From assembly GCF_937898925.1 (NCBI RefSeq), contig NZ_CALDKF010000105.1, forward strand, positions 49,366 to 113,365: a stretch of DNA of 64,000 nt, in the 5' to 3' direction. Below the pieces are notes generated by a model. That model was not told the origin of the DNA, made no database searches, and saw nothing but the letters and a program-made list of their open reading frames with translations. Made by a program: the position numbers and the translations under genes. Of this stretch, positions 36,218-46,625 are shown in pieces. Each line of letters begins with the position of its first letter. Position 1 is the stretch's first letter. The DNA is from an uncultured Methanobrevibacter sp. (lineage in GTDB: Archaea; Methanobacteriota; Methanobacteria; Methanobacteriales; Methanobacteriaceae).

Positions 36218-37858
36218 TTATTTCATATTTCCAAATAATCCTCTAATAATTCCTTTTGTTACTTCCCTTGCAGCAGTGTTTACAACAGTTGTAGTTGCCT
36301 TTTCAACAGTTGTCTTTCTTGTAGTCTTTCTCTTGGATTTAGTGGTTTGTTTTGTCATTTGATCCACTGCTGTTCCAACAGCTATGCCAATAACATCTTC
36401 AAGCAATCCTTTTTGTTTAGGTTGCTCTGGTGCTTGTTGTGCTGGAGCTTGCTGCTCAGCAGGTGCCTGTTGGGCCGGGGCTTGTTGTGCTGGAGCCTGT
36501 TCTGCTTGATTAGGAATTTCTCTAATAGGTGCATCTTGAGGAATTTCAGATTGAACATTTGGATTGTTGTCAATCTTATTCAATAGCATCTCATAAGCAG
36601 ATTCCCTATCAACGGCATTTCTGTATTTGTCTCTAAGGGATGAGATACTCATTAATTCTGCTCTGTAATTGTCTTCAATTGCTCCAATGAAACTTTGAGG
36701 AGGCAAGATGTCAACTTGTTGCACAATACTTGGGGCTCCTTTTTCTTCAAGAACAGAGACCAATGCCTCTCCAGTTCCTAAAGTGGAAATGACTTCTGTT
36801 GTATCGAATTCAGGGTTTGGCCTGAAGGTTTCAGCAGCAGTCTTTACAGCCTTCTGCTCCTTTGGGGTGTATGCATGAAGTGCATGTTGCACTCTGTTAC
36901 CAAGCTGTGAAAGGACAGTGTCCGGAATATCGGATGGACTTTGTGTAATGAAGTATACTCCGATTCCTTTTGAACGAATCAATCTTATAATCTGCTCAAC
37001 CTTTTTCTGGAATGCAGGGGACATGTCATCAAACAATAGGTGAGCCTCATCGAAGAAGAAAACGAATTTAGGTTTGTCCAAGTCACCTACTTCAGGCATT
37101 GTTTCATAAAGTTCGGATATCATCCATAATAAGAATGTTGAGTATAATTCAGGTGCTGTAGACAGTTTTACAGAATCCAATACGTTGATCATACCTTTTC
37201 CTTCATCATTGCATTGCATGAAGTCACTGAGTTCCAATGCAGGCTCTCCGAAGAACAGGTCTCCTCCTTGGTCTTCAAGGGTAAGTATGGATCTGAGTAG
37301 AGTGGTTGCTGATTTCTTGGCAACTGCACCGTATTGGCTTTCATAAAGTTCAGCATTATCACTTACATGATTAATCATTGATTTCAAATCTTTCAGATCA
37401 ATCAAAAGAAGGTTTTCATCATCTGCAACACGGAATACGATGTTCAAAACCCCTTCTTGAGCTTCAGACAAGTTCAATATTTTTGAAAGCAATTGAGGGC
37501 CCATTTCAGAGATTGTAACTCTAATAGGCAATCCTTTCTCACCGTATAAGTCCCAGAATTCTACAGGGTATGACTTGAAGACAAATCCCTTATCAGCAAG
37601 GCTGTACTTTTCCATTCTTTCAGTTACTTTTGCATTTGGTTCACCTACCTTTGCAAGACCTGAAACATCCCCTTTCATATCTGCTAAAAATACTGGAACT
37701 CCCATATCACTGAAAGCTTCTGCAAGTGTTTTTAAAGTGACTGTTTTTCCGGTACCAGTTGCACCAGCTATTAATCCATGACGATTAGCTAATTTGGATA
37801 ACAAATAAACTTCTGTATTTTCATTAGCTCCAACTAAGATATTATTTTCTGCATACAT
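36218..37858 (-). CDS. HerA-like ATPase, DUF853 (YjgR-like)
   Basis: 546-residue RecA-fold ATPase. Walker A is GATGTGKTVT (residues 32-41), Walker B is FVFFFDEAHLLF, and the DUF853 segments FLADMKGDVSGLAKVG and YFITQSPSDIPDTVLSQLGNRVQHALHAYTPKEQKAV are clear. From about residue 450 a low-complexity linker of repeated APAQQ/APAEQQ units leads to a basic tail (SKRKTTRKTTVEK) and a hydrophobic end. Family members are related to the HerA/FtsK translocases, but substrate is unknown. The repeated linker is coded by an imperfect 15-base repeat and could vary in length between strains. Confidence 0.9.
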   Translation of the reverse strand: MYAENNILVGANENTEVYLLSKLANRHGLIAGATGTGKTVTLKTLAEAFSDMGVPVFLADMKGDVSGLAKVGEPNAKVTERMEKYSLADKGFVFKSYPVEFWDLYGEKGLPIRVTISEMGPQLLSKILNLSEAQEGVLNIVFRVADDENLLLIDLKDLKSMINHVSDNAELYESQYGAVAKKSATTLLRSILTLEDQGGDLFFGEPALELSDFMQCNDEGKGMINVLDSVKLSTAPELYSTFLLWMISELYETMPEVGDLDKPKFVFFFDEAHLLFDDMSPAFQKKVEQIIRLIRSKGIGVYFITQSPSDIPDTVLSQLGNRVQHALHAYTPKEQKAVKTAAETFRPNPEFDTTEVISTLGTGEALVSVLEEKGAPSIVQQVDILPPQSFIGAIEDNYRAELMSISSLRDKYRNAVDRESAYEMLLNKIDNNPNVQSEIPQDAPIREIPNQAEQAPAQQAPAQQAPAEQQAPAQQAPEQPKQKGLLEDVIGIAVGTAVDQMTKQTTKSKRKTTRKTTVEKATTTVVNTAAREVTKGIIRGLFGNMK

Positions 37859-38192
37859 GATAACACCTTTTTGATAAAATTCGATTAATAAAAAATTATC
37901 ATAATATAATTTTTAATATATTTCTAATGATATAAAAAATAATATATTTTATTTTTGCTTTTTCAAATTTTTTCTATAATTTTCATATTTTTATTATTTC
38001 CATAATCAAGTTTATTCAATTATCAAGTTATTTTGAACTTCCAAATCTTATTTAAAATTTTATTTTTTCATCAGTTTAAAAAGTAAAAATAATAAATTAT
38101 ATAATAGACTTAAAAAATATATTAAAATAAGATATTTTATTGAATAAAATTGATTTTATAATAATTTATGATTTTTATAAGGTGATGATTAT
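37859..38192. promoter_or_regulatory. Divergent promoter region HerA-like / mmp7
   Basis: No gene. AT-rich region with TATA-like strings on both strands (for example TATAATA near 38099 and TTTATAATAA near 38155). AAGGTGATGA just before 38193 is the mmp7 ribosome binding site. No repeat or strong hairpin seen. Confidence 0.45.
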
Positions 38193-39107
38193 ATGTATGA
38201 AACCTTAACATTCACTGGTGGAATTCACAAAAGCGAAGAATTGAAAGAATTAATTGAGGATTTAGGAGGTTTTGTTCTTCAATCCAATATATTGCAAATG
38301 GAACTTGTATTGAATATGGCAGTTCCTATTGATGATGTGGATATTATTAAGGAAAAGGCTAAAGAGCTTTTAGGTGAGCTCTCTGTTGCACCTATGGCTG
38401 GTTCTGAAATAGCTATTGTTTCCCCAACCCTTGCAAGACATCACCTTCCTCATGCTGCATGTGACATCTCCGAATACCTTAGACGTTATGGTGCTAAAGA
38501 CAATATGGTCGGTTTGGCTCGTGGTCATGGTAAAGGAACTGCAGGAATCAGTGAAACTGAAAAGGCATTGATTGAGGAGCATGACATAGCTATTTTCGCA
38601 TTAGGAAGCTTCAAGCAATGCATTATCGATAAGGCTTATCTTTACAATGACATTGACATTCCAGTGATTGTCACCGGTGCACCTGAAATTGACTTGGAAG
38701 AATTGCCTGGTGTAGATGCATATGTTCCAGGATTAGGCAGAATTCCACGTAGATTAAAAAGAGGGGAAAACATAAGGGCTTTGAAAAAATTGGTTGAAAC
38801 CGTTGAAGACCTTTTGGAAAAACGTAAAAAAGAGCTTGCTCAAGACCCTCCAATTGCACCTTCAATTTTAGTCAAGAGTGAGATTGAAACTCAAGTCCCA
38901 GCTATTAAGGAAGTCATTTCCCCAACTCCGGTAACAAGTCAACTCTGCGGTCTTAGAGTAAAATTGGATTATGACAAATATCATGAGGAAATTGAAAATG
39001 TAGTCATTGGAGACCAAAAACTAAAAGACATTGCAGATATTACAAAATCTCATTTCTATGATTACATTCTCGTAGAACTTTTAACTGAAAGTTCCTTAGT
39101 GGATTAG
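38193..39107 (+). CDS. mmp7: Methanogenesis marker protein 7
   Basis: 304-residue soluble protein found in essentially all methanogens (TIGR03274 type). Recognisable stretches are [22 protein letters not shown] near the start, [40 protein letters not shown] and [19 protein letters not shown]. Its exact function is not established; proteins of this group are studied as factors for McrA modification or F430 assembly. It is followed by the McrA arginine methylase mmp10 and the mcr operon on the same strand, which supports a role in activating methyl-coenzyme M reductase. Confidence 0.9.
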   Translation: MYETLTFTGGIHKSEELKELIEDLGGFVLQSNILQMELVLNMAVPIDDVDIIKEKAKELLGELSVAPMAGSEIAIVSPTLARHHLPHAACDISEYLRRYGAKDNMVGLARGHGKGTAGISETEKALIEEHDIAIFALGSFKQCIIDKAYLYNDIDIPVIVTGAPEIDLEELPGVDAYVPGLGRIPRRLKRGENIRALKKLVETVEDLLEKRKKELAQDPPIAPSILVKSEIETQVPAIKEVISPTPVTSQLCGLRVKLDYDKYHEEIENVVIGDQKLKDIADITKSHFYDYILVELLTESSLVD

Positions 39108-39446
39108 TTATATTTTCTATTTTTTAATTCTTTTCCATTCTTTTTTATTTTTTTAGTTTTTTAGTTTTTTAATTATTTTTTAGTTTTTTTTAGTTTTTTT
39201 TAGTTTTTTGATTTTTAACTTTCTTCATTCTATTTCTAAAATTATTTATTTTCTTAAAATTATTTTTTTAAACTTTATTTTATTTTATTTTAAACTCACT
39301 ATAAACAAAGTATTAATATTAGTTTTTTAATATAATTTTATAGTATACTTTTTTAGAATCTAATGAATTCTTAAAGTCCTTAAATATTAAAAAGACTTTT
39401 ATTTTATAATGCAGTATATTGATTTAGATAAGCGGAAGGAAAGATT
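39108..39446. terminator. T-tract zone between mmp7 and mmp10
   Basis: No gene. Bases 39140-39215 hold seven or eight runs of 4-8 T separated by AG, A or G (repeated AGTTTTTT). This looks like an archaeal U-tract terminator for mmp7. The remainder is AT-rich and contains a possible promoter for mmp10 around 39330-39410. Confidence 0.5.
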
Positions 39447-40700
39447 ATGCAAGTTATAGCAGACCTTGGTGGAACTCCTGGAAAAGATTGTAGAGGCTTT
39501 TGTAAGTTTTGCTACTTTAGAAAAGTGAAACCTTTGACAGAAGCTCTCGGATGCCAACATTGTCCACCTAATAAAGTTGGCTGTCCAAGATGTTTGGAAG
39601 GAGTTCAAGAAGCAGGAAAACCATTTCAACAGCCATTTTCCGTACTTAGTGAAGTTCAAATGGCTCTTATGATGAATCCTGTAAGAGATGCTGATCTTAA
39701 AGTCAATATCAGTGGTGGTGGAGACGTCAGTTGCTATCCTCAACTTGAAGAGTTGATAGCCGGTTTATACCAATGGCAATTGCCTATTCACTTAGGTTAT
39801 ACAAGTGGAAAGGGGATTGATGATGGGGATATAGCTACCCAATTCCTAAATCAAGGTGTGAATGAGGTAACTTACACTATTTTTGCTGCAGACCCAAAAC
39901 TCAGAAAGGAATGGATGTTGGATCCAAGTCCAGAGGAATCTCTTAAGGCTGCTCAGCTTTTTGCTGAAGGTGCTGACTTGCATGCGGCAGCAGTTATCAT
40001 TCCGGGGGTAAATGATGGTGCAGTGCTTCAAAACACTTGTGAAAAATTGGAAGAGTGGGGTGCAAAGGCATTGATGATGATGCGTTTTGCAAATAGTTAT
40101 GACCAAGGGTTGATTTTAGGAAATGAACCTGTTGTTGAAGGAATAACTCCTCATGAACCTCTTGAATTCGAAGAGCTTGTAAAGCAAATAAACAGTGAAT
40201 ACAATCTGAGGGTTACAGGAACTCCTTTATCAGATCCAACTATTGGAGCGCCATTCATTTTAGCAAAAGATGAGTATGAGGAATTTTTAGGAATATTGCC
40301 TAAAGTTACTGGCGAAGCTACACTTTTAACATCTAAGATTGCAGCTCCTTTCTTGAAGAAAATTTTTAATAAAATAGCTCCAGATAATGTCAATGTTGTA
40401 GCTACCAAGAAGGACATTGCATGTTTGATGACTAAACAGGACCTTGAAGTGTTGGATTTAGATGACATTAAGGATGCAGTCATTCTTCCAGGAAGAGCAT
40501 TTATCCATCAATTGGATGCAGAAAGAATATTAAGTCAGGATGGAAAAAGCCGTCTTGTTGGATATGGTCCTGACACTTTAAGTGTTGATGGTGAATTAAG
40601 CAGTGGCATGAGTGAAGAGGACGTTATTGAACATGAGCTTGGTTCTTTCATTGATCTTATTCAGGCTATCAATTTCTTTGGAATGAAAAGGGCTTTTTAA
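39447..40700 (+). CDS. mmp10: McrA arginine C5-methyltransferase, radical SAM methanogenesis marker 10
   Basis: B12- and SAM-dependent radical enzyme that methylates an active-site arginine of McrA. 417 residues. The radical SAM cluster motif is CRGFCKFC (Cys 15, 19, 22; CxxxCxxC). Four further cysteines follow at once in CQHCPPNKVGCPRC, typical of Mmp10. Other blocks: KVNISGGGDVSCYPQ, AAAVIIPGVNDG and TGTPLSDPTIGAPF. The target motif IRRARAG is present in the McrA of this window. Located directly upstream of mcrB, separated by 693 bases. AAGGAAAGATT precedes ATG 39447. Confidence 0.93.
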   Translation: MQVIADLGGTPGKDCRGFCKFCYFRKVKPLTEALGCQHCPPNKVGCPRCLEGVQEAGKPFQQPFSVLSEVQMALMMNPVRDADLKVNISGGGDVSCYPQLEELIAGLYQWQLPIHLGYTSGKGIDDGDIATQFLNQGVNEVTYTIFAADPKLRKEWMLDPSPEESLKAAQLFAEGADLHAAAVIIPGVNDGAVLQNTCEKLEEWGAKALMMMRFANSYDQGLILGNEPVVEGITPHEPLEFEELVKQINSEYNLRVTGTPLSDPTIGAPFILAKDEYEEFLGILPKVTGEATLLTSKIAAPFLKKIFNKIAPDNVNVVATKKDIACLMTKQDLEVLDLDDIKDAVILPGRAFIHQLDAERILSQDGKSRLVGYGPDTLSVDGELSSGMSEEDVIEHELGSFIDLIQAINFFGMKRAF

Positions 40701-40829
40701 TTTTTAATATTTTTAAATTTTTTATTATTTATATTTATTATTCATTATTGCATTTTTGAAAATAAAAATAATTGAAAAATGAGAATATATTAATCACAAT
40801 AAATAATATAAATTTTATATATTCTTAAA

Positions 40830-40901
40830 CTATTTTTTAAACTATTTTTTTCACTATTTTTTACACTATTTTTTTCACTATTTTTTACACTACTTTTTCA
40901 A
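40830..40901 (+). repeat. Six 12-bp tandem units of T tracts downstream of mmp10
   Basis: Consecutive units start with CTA at 40830, 40842, 40854, 40866, 40878 and 40890, each 12 bases long. Units two and four are CTATTTTTTTCA and units three and five CTATTTTTTACA, so the array is also a 24-base repeat; units one and six are variants. Runs of 5-7 T every 12 bases downstream of a plus-strand gene suggest a termination zone. Confidence 0.8.
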
Positions 40902-41288
40902 GTATTGATTAATTTTTCATTTGTTTAATTTTTTGATATTTTTTAAAAAAAATAGAATGTTTTTAGTATTACTAATAGTATTACTTTTGGCTAATTTATG
41001 TAATATTTTAATTTAACACGATTTTTAATTTTTTTATTTATTTTCAATTAAAACGCTTTATTCAATTCTATTTTAGATTTAAGAAAAAAATTACATTTAT
41101 TTTTTAAATTTAATTGAATGTATGTTATTTTATATTATTTGCTCCATTTTAATCAATTTAAAAAAGTATTACTATTGAGCTAATATATAATAAAAAAATT
41201 AAAAAATCTTATTACTTATAAAGTTTTCTATTTAATTCTTAAACGAATGTTTATATTATATTTTAAATAAACTAATATCTGTATACCA

Positions 41289-41323
41289 AATAGCTGGCTA
41301 TTGCAAAAATTTTGCTGGATAGC
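41289..41323 (+). promoter_or_regulatory. Nested dyads at the start of the mcr leader
   Basis: ATAGC (41290-41294), GCTAT (41297-41301), GCAAAA (41303-41308), TTTTGC (41310-41315) and ATAGC (41319-41323). GCTAT can pair with either ATAGC copy: with the downstream one it forms an extended hairpin together with the GCAAAA/TTTTGC stem. It lies about 35 bases downstream of the likely TATA box, so at or just after the transcription start. Confidence 0.45.
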
Positions 41324-41393
41324 TTACTCAACATAACTAAAAATTAGTTATTTTGGGTGGTATATTAACTCTATTTATTTAGGAGGGAAAAAA

Positions 41394-42725
41394 TTGGCAA
41401 AGTTTGATGATAAAGTCGATTTATACGACGACAGAGGTTCATTAGTCGAAGCTGATGTACCAATCGAAGCTCTAAGTCCGTTACGTAACCCTGCTATTAA
41501 GAACATTATTAGCGGTGTTAAAAGAACTGTAGCTGTAAACTTAGAAGGAATCGAAAAATCTTTAAAAACTGCTTCCGTCGGTGGAGCAAAATCTAAAATC
41601 TTAGGTAGAGAAATGGATCTTGACATCGTAGCTCAAGCTGACTCCATTGCTGCTGCTGTAAAAGACATGCTTCAAGTAACTGAAGACGATGATACTAAAT
41701 GTGAAGTACTCTCTGGTGGAAAAAGGATTTTAGTCCAAATTCCAACTATCAGATTAGACTCTTCCGCAGAATACTCCGTAGCAACCTTAGCTACCGCAAC
41801 TGCATTAACTCAAGCTATTATCAAAGAGTTTGACGTAAACATGTACGACGCAAACATGGTAAAAGCTGCTATCTTAGGAAGATACCCACAATCTGTAGAA
41901 TACATGGGTGCTAACTTAAAAACCATGTTAGACGTACCACAAAAATTAGAAGGTCCAGGTTACTCCTTAAGAAACATTAAAGCAAACGACTTCGTAGCTG
42001 CTACCTTAAAGAACACTTTACAATCAACTGCACTCGCAAGTATTTTCGAACAAACTGCTATGTTTGAAATGGGTGACGCAGTAGGTGCTTTCGAAAGAAT
42101 GCACTTATTAGGTTTAGCTTACCAAGGTTTAAACGCTGACAACATGGTATTAGGTCTCGTACAAGACAACGCAAAAGAAGGAACTGTAGGTTCTATCGTA
42201 CAAGACACTATTGCTAAAGCTGAAGCAGATGGTGTAATCGCTGTAGAAAAAGAATTAACTGGATACAACATGTACGCAACTAGTGACGCAGCTAAATGGA
42301 ACGCATATGCTGCTGCTGGATGTACTGCTGCTATTATGGTTAACGTCGGTGCAGCAAGAGCTGCTCAAGGTATTCCATCAACTATTCTTTACTTCAACGA
42401 CAACATCGAATTCGCTACCGGTTTACCTGGTATTGACTTCGGTAGAGCTGAAGGGGTAGCTGTAGGATTCTCTTTCTTCTCTCACTCTATCTATGGTGGA
42501 GGAGGTCCTGGTTTATTCAACGGTAACCACGTAGTAACCAGACACAGTAAAGGATTTACTATCCCTTGTGTAGCTGCAGGTATGGCATTAGATGCTGGTA
42601 CCCAACTCTTCTCTCCAGAAGCAACTTCTGGATTAATTAAAGAAGTATACAGTGAGATTGACGAATTCAGAGAACCACTCAAATATGTTGCTTTAGCAGC
42701 TGCTGAGATTAAAGGTGACATCTAA
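41394..42725 (+). CDS. mcrB: Methyl-coenzyme M reductase I, beta subunit
   Basis: Second-largest subunit of the (alpha beta gamma)2 enzyme that reduces methyl-CoM with coenzyme B to methane and heterodisulfide. 443 residues, as in Methanothermobacter. Start is TTG at 41394 with AGGAGGG 6 bases upstream, giving [19 protein letters not shown]. The active-site region [20 protein letters not shown] is intact. First gene of mcrBDCGA; the presence of mcrC in the operon marks the MCR I type. The base sequence prefers C-ending codons (GAC, AAC, TTC) far more than neighbouring genes, a sign of high expression. Confidence 0.98.
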   Translation: MAKFDDKVDLYDDRGSLVEADVPIEALSPLRNPAIKNIISGVKRTVAVNLEGIEKSLKTASVGGAKSKILGREMDLDIVAQADSIAAAVKDMLQVTEDDDTKCEVLSGGKRILVQIPTIRLDSSAEYSVATLATATALTQAIIKEFDVNMYDANMVKAAILGRYPQSVEYMGANLKTMLDVPQKLEGPGYSLRNIKANDFVAATLKNTLQSTALASIFEQTAMFEMGDAVGAFERMHLLGLAYQGLNADNMVLGLVQDNAKEGTVGSIVQDTIAKAEADGVIAVEKELTGYNMYATSDAAKWNAYAAAGCTAAIMVNVGAARAAQGIPSTILYFNDNIEFATGLPGIDFGRAEGVAVGFSFFSHSIYGGGGPGLFNGNHVVTRHSKGFTIPCVAAGMALDAGTQLFSPEATSGLIKEVYSEIDEFREPLKYVALAAAEIKGDI

Positions 42726-42814
42726 TTATCGAATTAATTTTTGTTAATTAAAATCTAATTTAAAATTCACAAAAAATTATTTAAATCGCTTGATTTAAAT
42801 ATTGAGGTTAAATA

Positions 42815-43270
42815 ATGGATATTGAAATTTTTCCACACAGAATTTTAGGAACAGACACAACTGAAAAAGTATTGAATGATATCGAATCTTTAGACTCAGT
42901 TATAAGAACTGTTATTCAAGGACCAAGACTACCTCCACAAGATGAGATTGACCGTATATATGGCGATCGCAGAGTCATTGTGGTAAAGGGTGAGGAAGTT
43001 GAATTGAAAGTTAAGACTGGTAGAATTTTTGTAGAGTTATATGATGAATCTGGTATTGAAGAAATCAGAGCGATATGTGATGAACATATTGACACTGGAT
43101 ATGATATCAACACTAGCAAATCCCAATACATCAGAAAACAAAGAACTGTTACTGATGGATTGAAATATGGTGAAAATACAGAAATTCCCGATGAATTGGT
43201 CGGTATCGCAGATACCCGTTCTAAATTTAAAGATCATGTCGCTATTCTAAAAAGGGATACATTGGAATAA
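42815..43270 (+). CDS. mcrD: Methyl-coenzyme M reductase operon protein D
   Basis: 151-residue accessory protein of the mcr operon, not part of purified active enzyme; thought to help maturation or F430 loading. N-terminal DIEIFPHRILGTDTTEKVLND and central TVIQGPRLPPQD match the McrD family. GAGGT lies before ATG 42815. Codon choice is less biased than in mcrB and mcrA, fitting a lower need for the protein. Third-codon T/A is common here, unlike in the structural genes. Confidence 0.95.
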   Translation: MDIEIFPHRILGTDTTEKVLNDIESLDSVIRTVIQGPRLPPQDEIDRIYGDRRVIVVKGEEVELKVKTGRIFVELYDESGIEEIRAICDEHIDTGYDINTSKSQYIRKQRTVTDGLKYGENTEIPDELVGIADTRSKFKDHVAILKRDTLE

Positions 43271-43302
43271 AAATATCTTAATATATATAGGTTTATGATA
43301 AT

Positions 43303-43899
43303 ATGATTGGAAGATGCACACATCTTGTAGACTGTAGGGAAACAAGAGGTCTTGGTGAAGGAGGAGGAATTGCTCAAAGAGGAACTTTCGCAGAATGTGG
43401 AAGTGATGTTTTGGCAGTTGCTATGTCTCCAGGTCGTAGACACATTACAAAACCTGTTTGTGAAATCACCTTTGGTTTACGTGAAGCTAACCTATTAACC
43501 AGTACCATGATATTGGATGCAGGTAGTGGTGTTCCACATGACGCTCCTGCAGGCGGTGCAGGTAATGCTTTTGGTTTAACTGATAAGGAAGTTGAACAAA
43601 TGCAAAAGTTTAAGGTTATTGTGGTTCACTTAGGTGGAGTAAGAAATCATATTACATACAAGGCAAGATTAATCTTGCGTAACGTTAACAAACCTTGTGT
43701 TATTATTTGTGAATATCCTGTAGACTTTGAAGATTTTGCAAAAATCGGTGTCAAAACCGCAAAGGTCATGCCTGAAGAGGTAAAAACAGAAGGTAAAATC
43801 ATGAACATAGTATCAGGGGTTATTAGGGGACAAACAGTGTCTCAAGAAAAATTAGATGAGATTATTAGAAAAGTTAGATTAACATTAGGAGATGCATAA
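43303..43899 (+). CDS. mcrC: Methyl-coenzyme M reductase operon protein C (ATP-dependent activation component)
   Basis: 198-residue McrC, part of the complex that reductively activates the nickel of F430 in MCR. The opening [28 protein letters not shown] and [28 protein letters not shown] are characteristic. Its presence between mcrD and mcrG distinguishes the mcr operon from the mrt isoenzyme operon. ATG at 43303; the preceding ribosome binding site is weak, so translational coupling with mcrD is possible. It ends two bases before mcrG. Confidence 0.95.
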   Translation: MIGRCTHLVDCRETRGLGEGGGIAQRGTFAECGSDVLAVAMSPGRRHITKPVCEITFGLREANLLTSTMILDAGSGVPHDAPAGGAGNAFGLTDKEVEQMQKFKVIVVHLGGVRNHITYKARLILRNVNKPCVIICEYPVDFEDFAKIGVKTAKVMPEEVKTEGKIMNIVSGVIRGQTVSQEKLDEIIRKVRLTLGDA

Positions 43900-43901
43900 T
43901 T

Positions 43902-44654
43902 ATGGCACAATATTATCCAGGAACTTCTCAGGTAGCTGAAAACAGAAGAAAATTCACTAACCCAGATGTTGAGTTAGAAGTTTTAAGAGAAATATCTGAT
44001 GAAGATGTAGTAAAATTATTAGGTCACAGAGCTCCAGGTGAAGAATACAAATCCGTACACCCACCTCTTGACGAACTCGATGAACCTGATGACATTATTA
44101 GAGAAATTGTAGAACCTATTGACGGTGCAAAAGCAGGGGACAGAGTAAGATACATCCAATTTGTAGACTCCATGTACTTTGCTCCAGCTCAACCATTCTT
44201 AAGAGCAAGATCCTATGTATACAGATACAGAGGAATCGATACCGGTACTTTATCCGGTAGACAAATTATCGAAGCTCGTGAAAGAGACTTAGAAAGAATT
44301 TCCAAAGAAATCTTAGAAAACGAATACTTCGATACCGCAAGAACTGGAATCAGAGGTTCTGGTGTACACGGTCACTCTTTAAGACTCGATGAAAACGGTT
44401 TAATGTTCGACATGTTAAGAAGACAAGTACTCAACAAAGAAACCGGTAACGTAGAAATGGTAAAAGACCAAATTGGTCACGAATTAGATGAACCTGTAGT
44501 ATTAGGTGAACCATTAGATGAAGAAACCTTAAGAGCTAAAACCACAATCTACAGATGTGATGGTGAAGCTTACAAAGATGATGAAGACGCTGTAACTGTC
44601 TTAAGACAAATACACGTCACCAGATCTCAATTTGGTTACAACCCAGAATATTAA
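43902..44654 (+). CDS. mcrG: Methyl-coenzyme M reductase I, gamma subunit
   Basis: 250-residue gamma subunit of MCR. Begins [30 protein letters not shown], typical of the family; [18 protein letters not shown] and [20 protein letters not shown] line the active-site channel. Starts two bases after mcrC, with its ribosome binding site (TTAGGAGATG) in the mcrC end. Strong C-ending codon bias, as in mcrB and mcrA. Followed by mcrA after 14 bases including AAGGAGG. Confidence 0.98.
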   Translation: MAQYYPGTSQVAENRRKFTNPDVELEVLREISDEDVVKLLGHRAPGEEYKSVHPPLDELDEPDDIIREIVEPIDGAKAGDRVRYIQFVDSMYFAPAQPFLRARSYVYRYRGIDTGTLSGRQIIEARERDLERISKEILENEYFDTARTGIRGSGVHGHSLRLDENGLMFDMLRRQVLNKETGNVEMVKDQIGHELDEPVVLGEPLDEETLRAKTTIYRCDGEAYKDDEDAVTVLRQIHVTRSQFGYNPEY

Positions 44655-44668
44655 GGAGGTTTATTAAA

Positions 44669-46321
44669 ATGGCTGATAAAAAATTCTTAGATGCAATGAC
44701 TAAAAAGTTCAAAGAAGCTCCAGAAGAAAAAACTACTACCTTCTATAATATGGGCGGTTGGACTCAATCTGAAAGAAAAACTGAATTTGTAAACGAAGGT
44801 AAAGCTATTGCTGAAGCAAGAGGAATCCCAATGTACAACCCTGACATTGGTAACCCACTCGGTCAAAGAGCTTTAATGTCCTACCAATTATCTGGTACTG
44901 ACACTTTCGTAGAAGGGGACGACTTACACTTTATCAACAACGCAGCAATCCAACAAGCTTGGGACGATATCAGAAAAACTGTAATCGTAGGTTTAAACAC
45001 TGCTCACAACGTACTCGAAAAGAGATTAGGTATGGAAGTAACTCCTGAAACCATTACCAACTACTTAGAAGTTGTAAACCACGCTATGCCTGGTGCAGCT
45101 GTAGTACAAGAACACATGGTAGAAACCAACCCATTATTAGTAGACGACTCCTACGTAAAAGTATTTACTGGAGACGACGACTTAGCAGCAGAAATTGACC
45201 CTGCATTTGTATTAGACATTAACAAAGAGTTCCCAGAAGAACAAGCTGAAGCTTTAAAAGCTGAAGTAGGAAATGCTATTTGGCAAATTGTAAGAGTTCC
45301 ATCTGTTGTAGGTAGAGTTTGTGATGGTGGTACCACTTCCAGATGGTCTGCTATGCAAATTGGTATGTCCATGATTTCCGCATACGGACAATGTGCAGGT
45401 GAAGGTGCTACTGGTGACTTCGCATATGCATCCAAACACGCAGAAGTAATTGGTATGGGTACTTACTTACCAATCAGAAGAGCAAGAGCAGGTAACGAAC
45501 TCGGTGGTGTACCATTCGGATTTATGGCAGATATCTGTCAAGCAACCAGAGTAACCGACGACCCTGTAGAATCCGCATTAGAAGTAGTAGCTTTAGGTGC
45601 TGCTTTATACGACCAAATTTGGTTAGGATCTTACATGTCTGGTGGTGTAGGATTTACTCAATATGCTACCGCAGCATACACCGATAACGTATTAGACGAC
45701 TTCTCTTACTACGGTAAAGATTACGTAGAAGACAAATACGGAGACTTATGTTCCGCACCTAACAACATGGACACTGTTCTTGACGTAGGTTCTGAAGTAG
45801 CATTCTACTCCTTAGAACAATACGAAGAATACCCAGCTTTACTTGAAACCCACTTCGGTGGTTCTCAAAGAGCTGCTGTTGTATCTGCAGCTGCAGGTAT
45901 TTCCACTGCATTCGCAACTGGAAACGCACAAACCGGTTTATCTGCATGGTACTTAGCACAATACTTACACAAAGAACAACATTCCAGATTAGGTTTCTAC
46001 GGTTACGACTTACAAGATCAATGTGGTGCAGCTAACGTATTCGCTATCAGAAACGACGAAGGTTTACCACTTGAATTAAGAGGTCCTAACTACCCTAACT
46101 ATGCAATGAACGTAGGTCACCAAGGTGAATATGCAGGTATCGCACAAGCACCTCACAGTGCTCGTGGAGACGCATTTGCAGTCAACCCTCTCATTAAGAT
46201 TGCATTCGCTGACAAAAACTTGCCATTCGACTTCACTAAAGTCAGAGCAGAATTTGCTAAAGGTGCTTTAAGAGAATTCGAACCTGCAGGTGAAAGATCT
46301 ATCATCATTCCAGCAAAATAA
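44669..46321 (+). CDS. mcrA: Methyl-coenzyme M reductase I, alpha subunit
   Basis: 550-residue catalytic subunit holding most of the F430 site. The residues known to be post-translationally modified in M. marburgensis fall at the same numbers: His257, Arg271 (IRRARAG, target of Mmp10), Gln400, Gly445 (thioglycine, GYDLQDQCG), Asp450 and Cys452. Preceded by AAGGAGG and 8 bases. It is the last gene of the mcr operon and is followed by a strong terminator hairpin. The other classic blocks [14 protein letters not shown] and [20 protein letters not shown] are intact. Confidence 0.99.
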   Translation: MADKKFLDAMTKKFKEAPEEKTTTFYNMGGWTQSERKTEFVNEGKAIAEARGIPMYNPDIGNPLGQRALMSYQLSGTDTFVEGDDLHFINNAAIQQAWDDIRKTVIVGLNTAHNVLEKRLGMEVTPETITNYLEVVNHAMPGAAVVQEHMVETNPLLVDDSYVKVFTGDDDLAAEIDPAFVLDINKEFPEEQAEALKAEVGNAIWQIVRVPSVVGRVCDGGTTSRWSAMQIGMSMISAYGQCAGEGATGDFAYASKHAEVIGMGTYLPIRRARAGNELGGVPFGFMADICQATRVTDDPVESALEVVALGAALYDQIWLGSYMSGGVGFTQYATAAYTDNVLDDFSYYGKDYVEDKYGDLCSAPNNMDTVLDVGSEVAFYSLEQYEEYPALLETHFGGSQRAAVVSAAAGISTAFATGNAQTGLSAWYLAQYLHKEQHSRLGFYGYDLQDQCGAANVFAIRNDEGLPLELRGPNYPNYAMNVGHQGEYAGIAQAPHSARGDAFAVNPLIKIAFADKNLPFDFTKVRAEFAKGALREFEPAGERSIIIPAK

Positions 46322-46344
46322 GTTTGGTGTAAACGGGAATATAT

Positions 46345-46406
46345 AAATAAGGTTTTTAATCTATAGGATTTTATATCCTAATAGATTTTACCTTATTTAT
46401 TTTTTT
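46345..46406 (+). terminator. Terminator hairpin after mcrA
   Basis: AAATAAGG (46345-46352) pairs with CCTTATTT (46391-46398), continuing inward with AATCTA/TAGATT and TAGGAT/ATCCTA, and is followed by a T run (about 46400-46406). It ends the mcr transcript before the mtr promoter. Confidence 0.8.
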
Positions 46407-46625
46407 CAATATGATATTTGTTTGTATAAAGTAGAATGGATTTTTTTTCAATTTATTTTGAAAATAATAAAATGCATTTTATAAGAAAAATTTTAAAAAA
46501 TTAGTGCCAATATAAGATTTTAACTTAATTTAAATGGATTTAATTTCAATTGATTTTGATAAATCGCTTTAAAATTAAGGTAATGCTAAAAATAATTGAT
46601 AAAATTTGAGATTTTTTAGTAAAGC
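46407..46625. other. Spacer between mcr terminator and mtr promoter
   Basis: AT-rich region with no gene. No repeat of note; it ends at the likely mtr TATA box. Confidence 0.4.

Larger units (their letters stand above)
40701..41393 (+). promoter_or_regulatory. Upstream region and leader of the mcr operon
   Basis: No gene. From left to right: a 12-base-period T-tract array (40830-40901); a direct repeat TAGTATTACT (40964, 40976); an imperfect longer repeat of the segment at 40977-41005 found again at 41165-41192; a likely TATA box TTTATATTATA near 41250-41260; and a transcribed leader of about 110 bases from about 41280 that begins with dyads. The AGGAGGG at 41381-41387 is the ribosome binding site for the TTG start of mcrB. 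The binding proteins are unknown. Confidence 0.55.

Noticed and set aside
36412..36512. Frameshift in the HerA-like gene because of the repeated linker
   Set aside because: The frame stays open through the APAQQ repeats to a plausible basic tail, so the linker is real low-complexity protein.
45151..45439. Antisense frames inside mcrA
   Set aside because: They overlap the strongly conserved McrA and result from its codon bias, with no ribosome binding sites.
41394..46321. mcr operon as the isoenzyme II (mrt) type
   Set aside because: mcrC lies between mcrD and mcrG, the operon is next to mtr, and mrt operons lack C.
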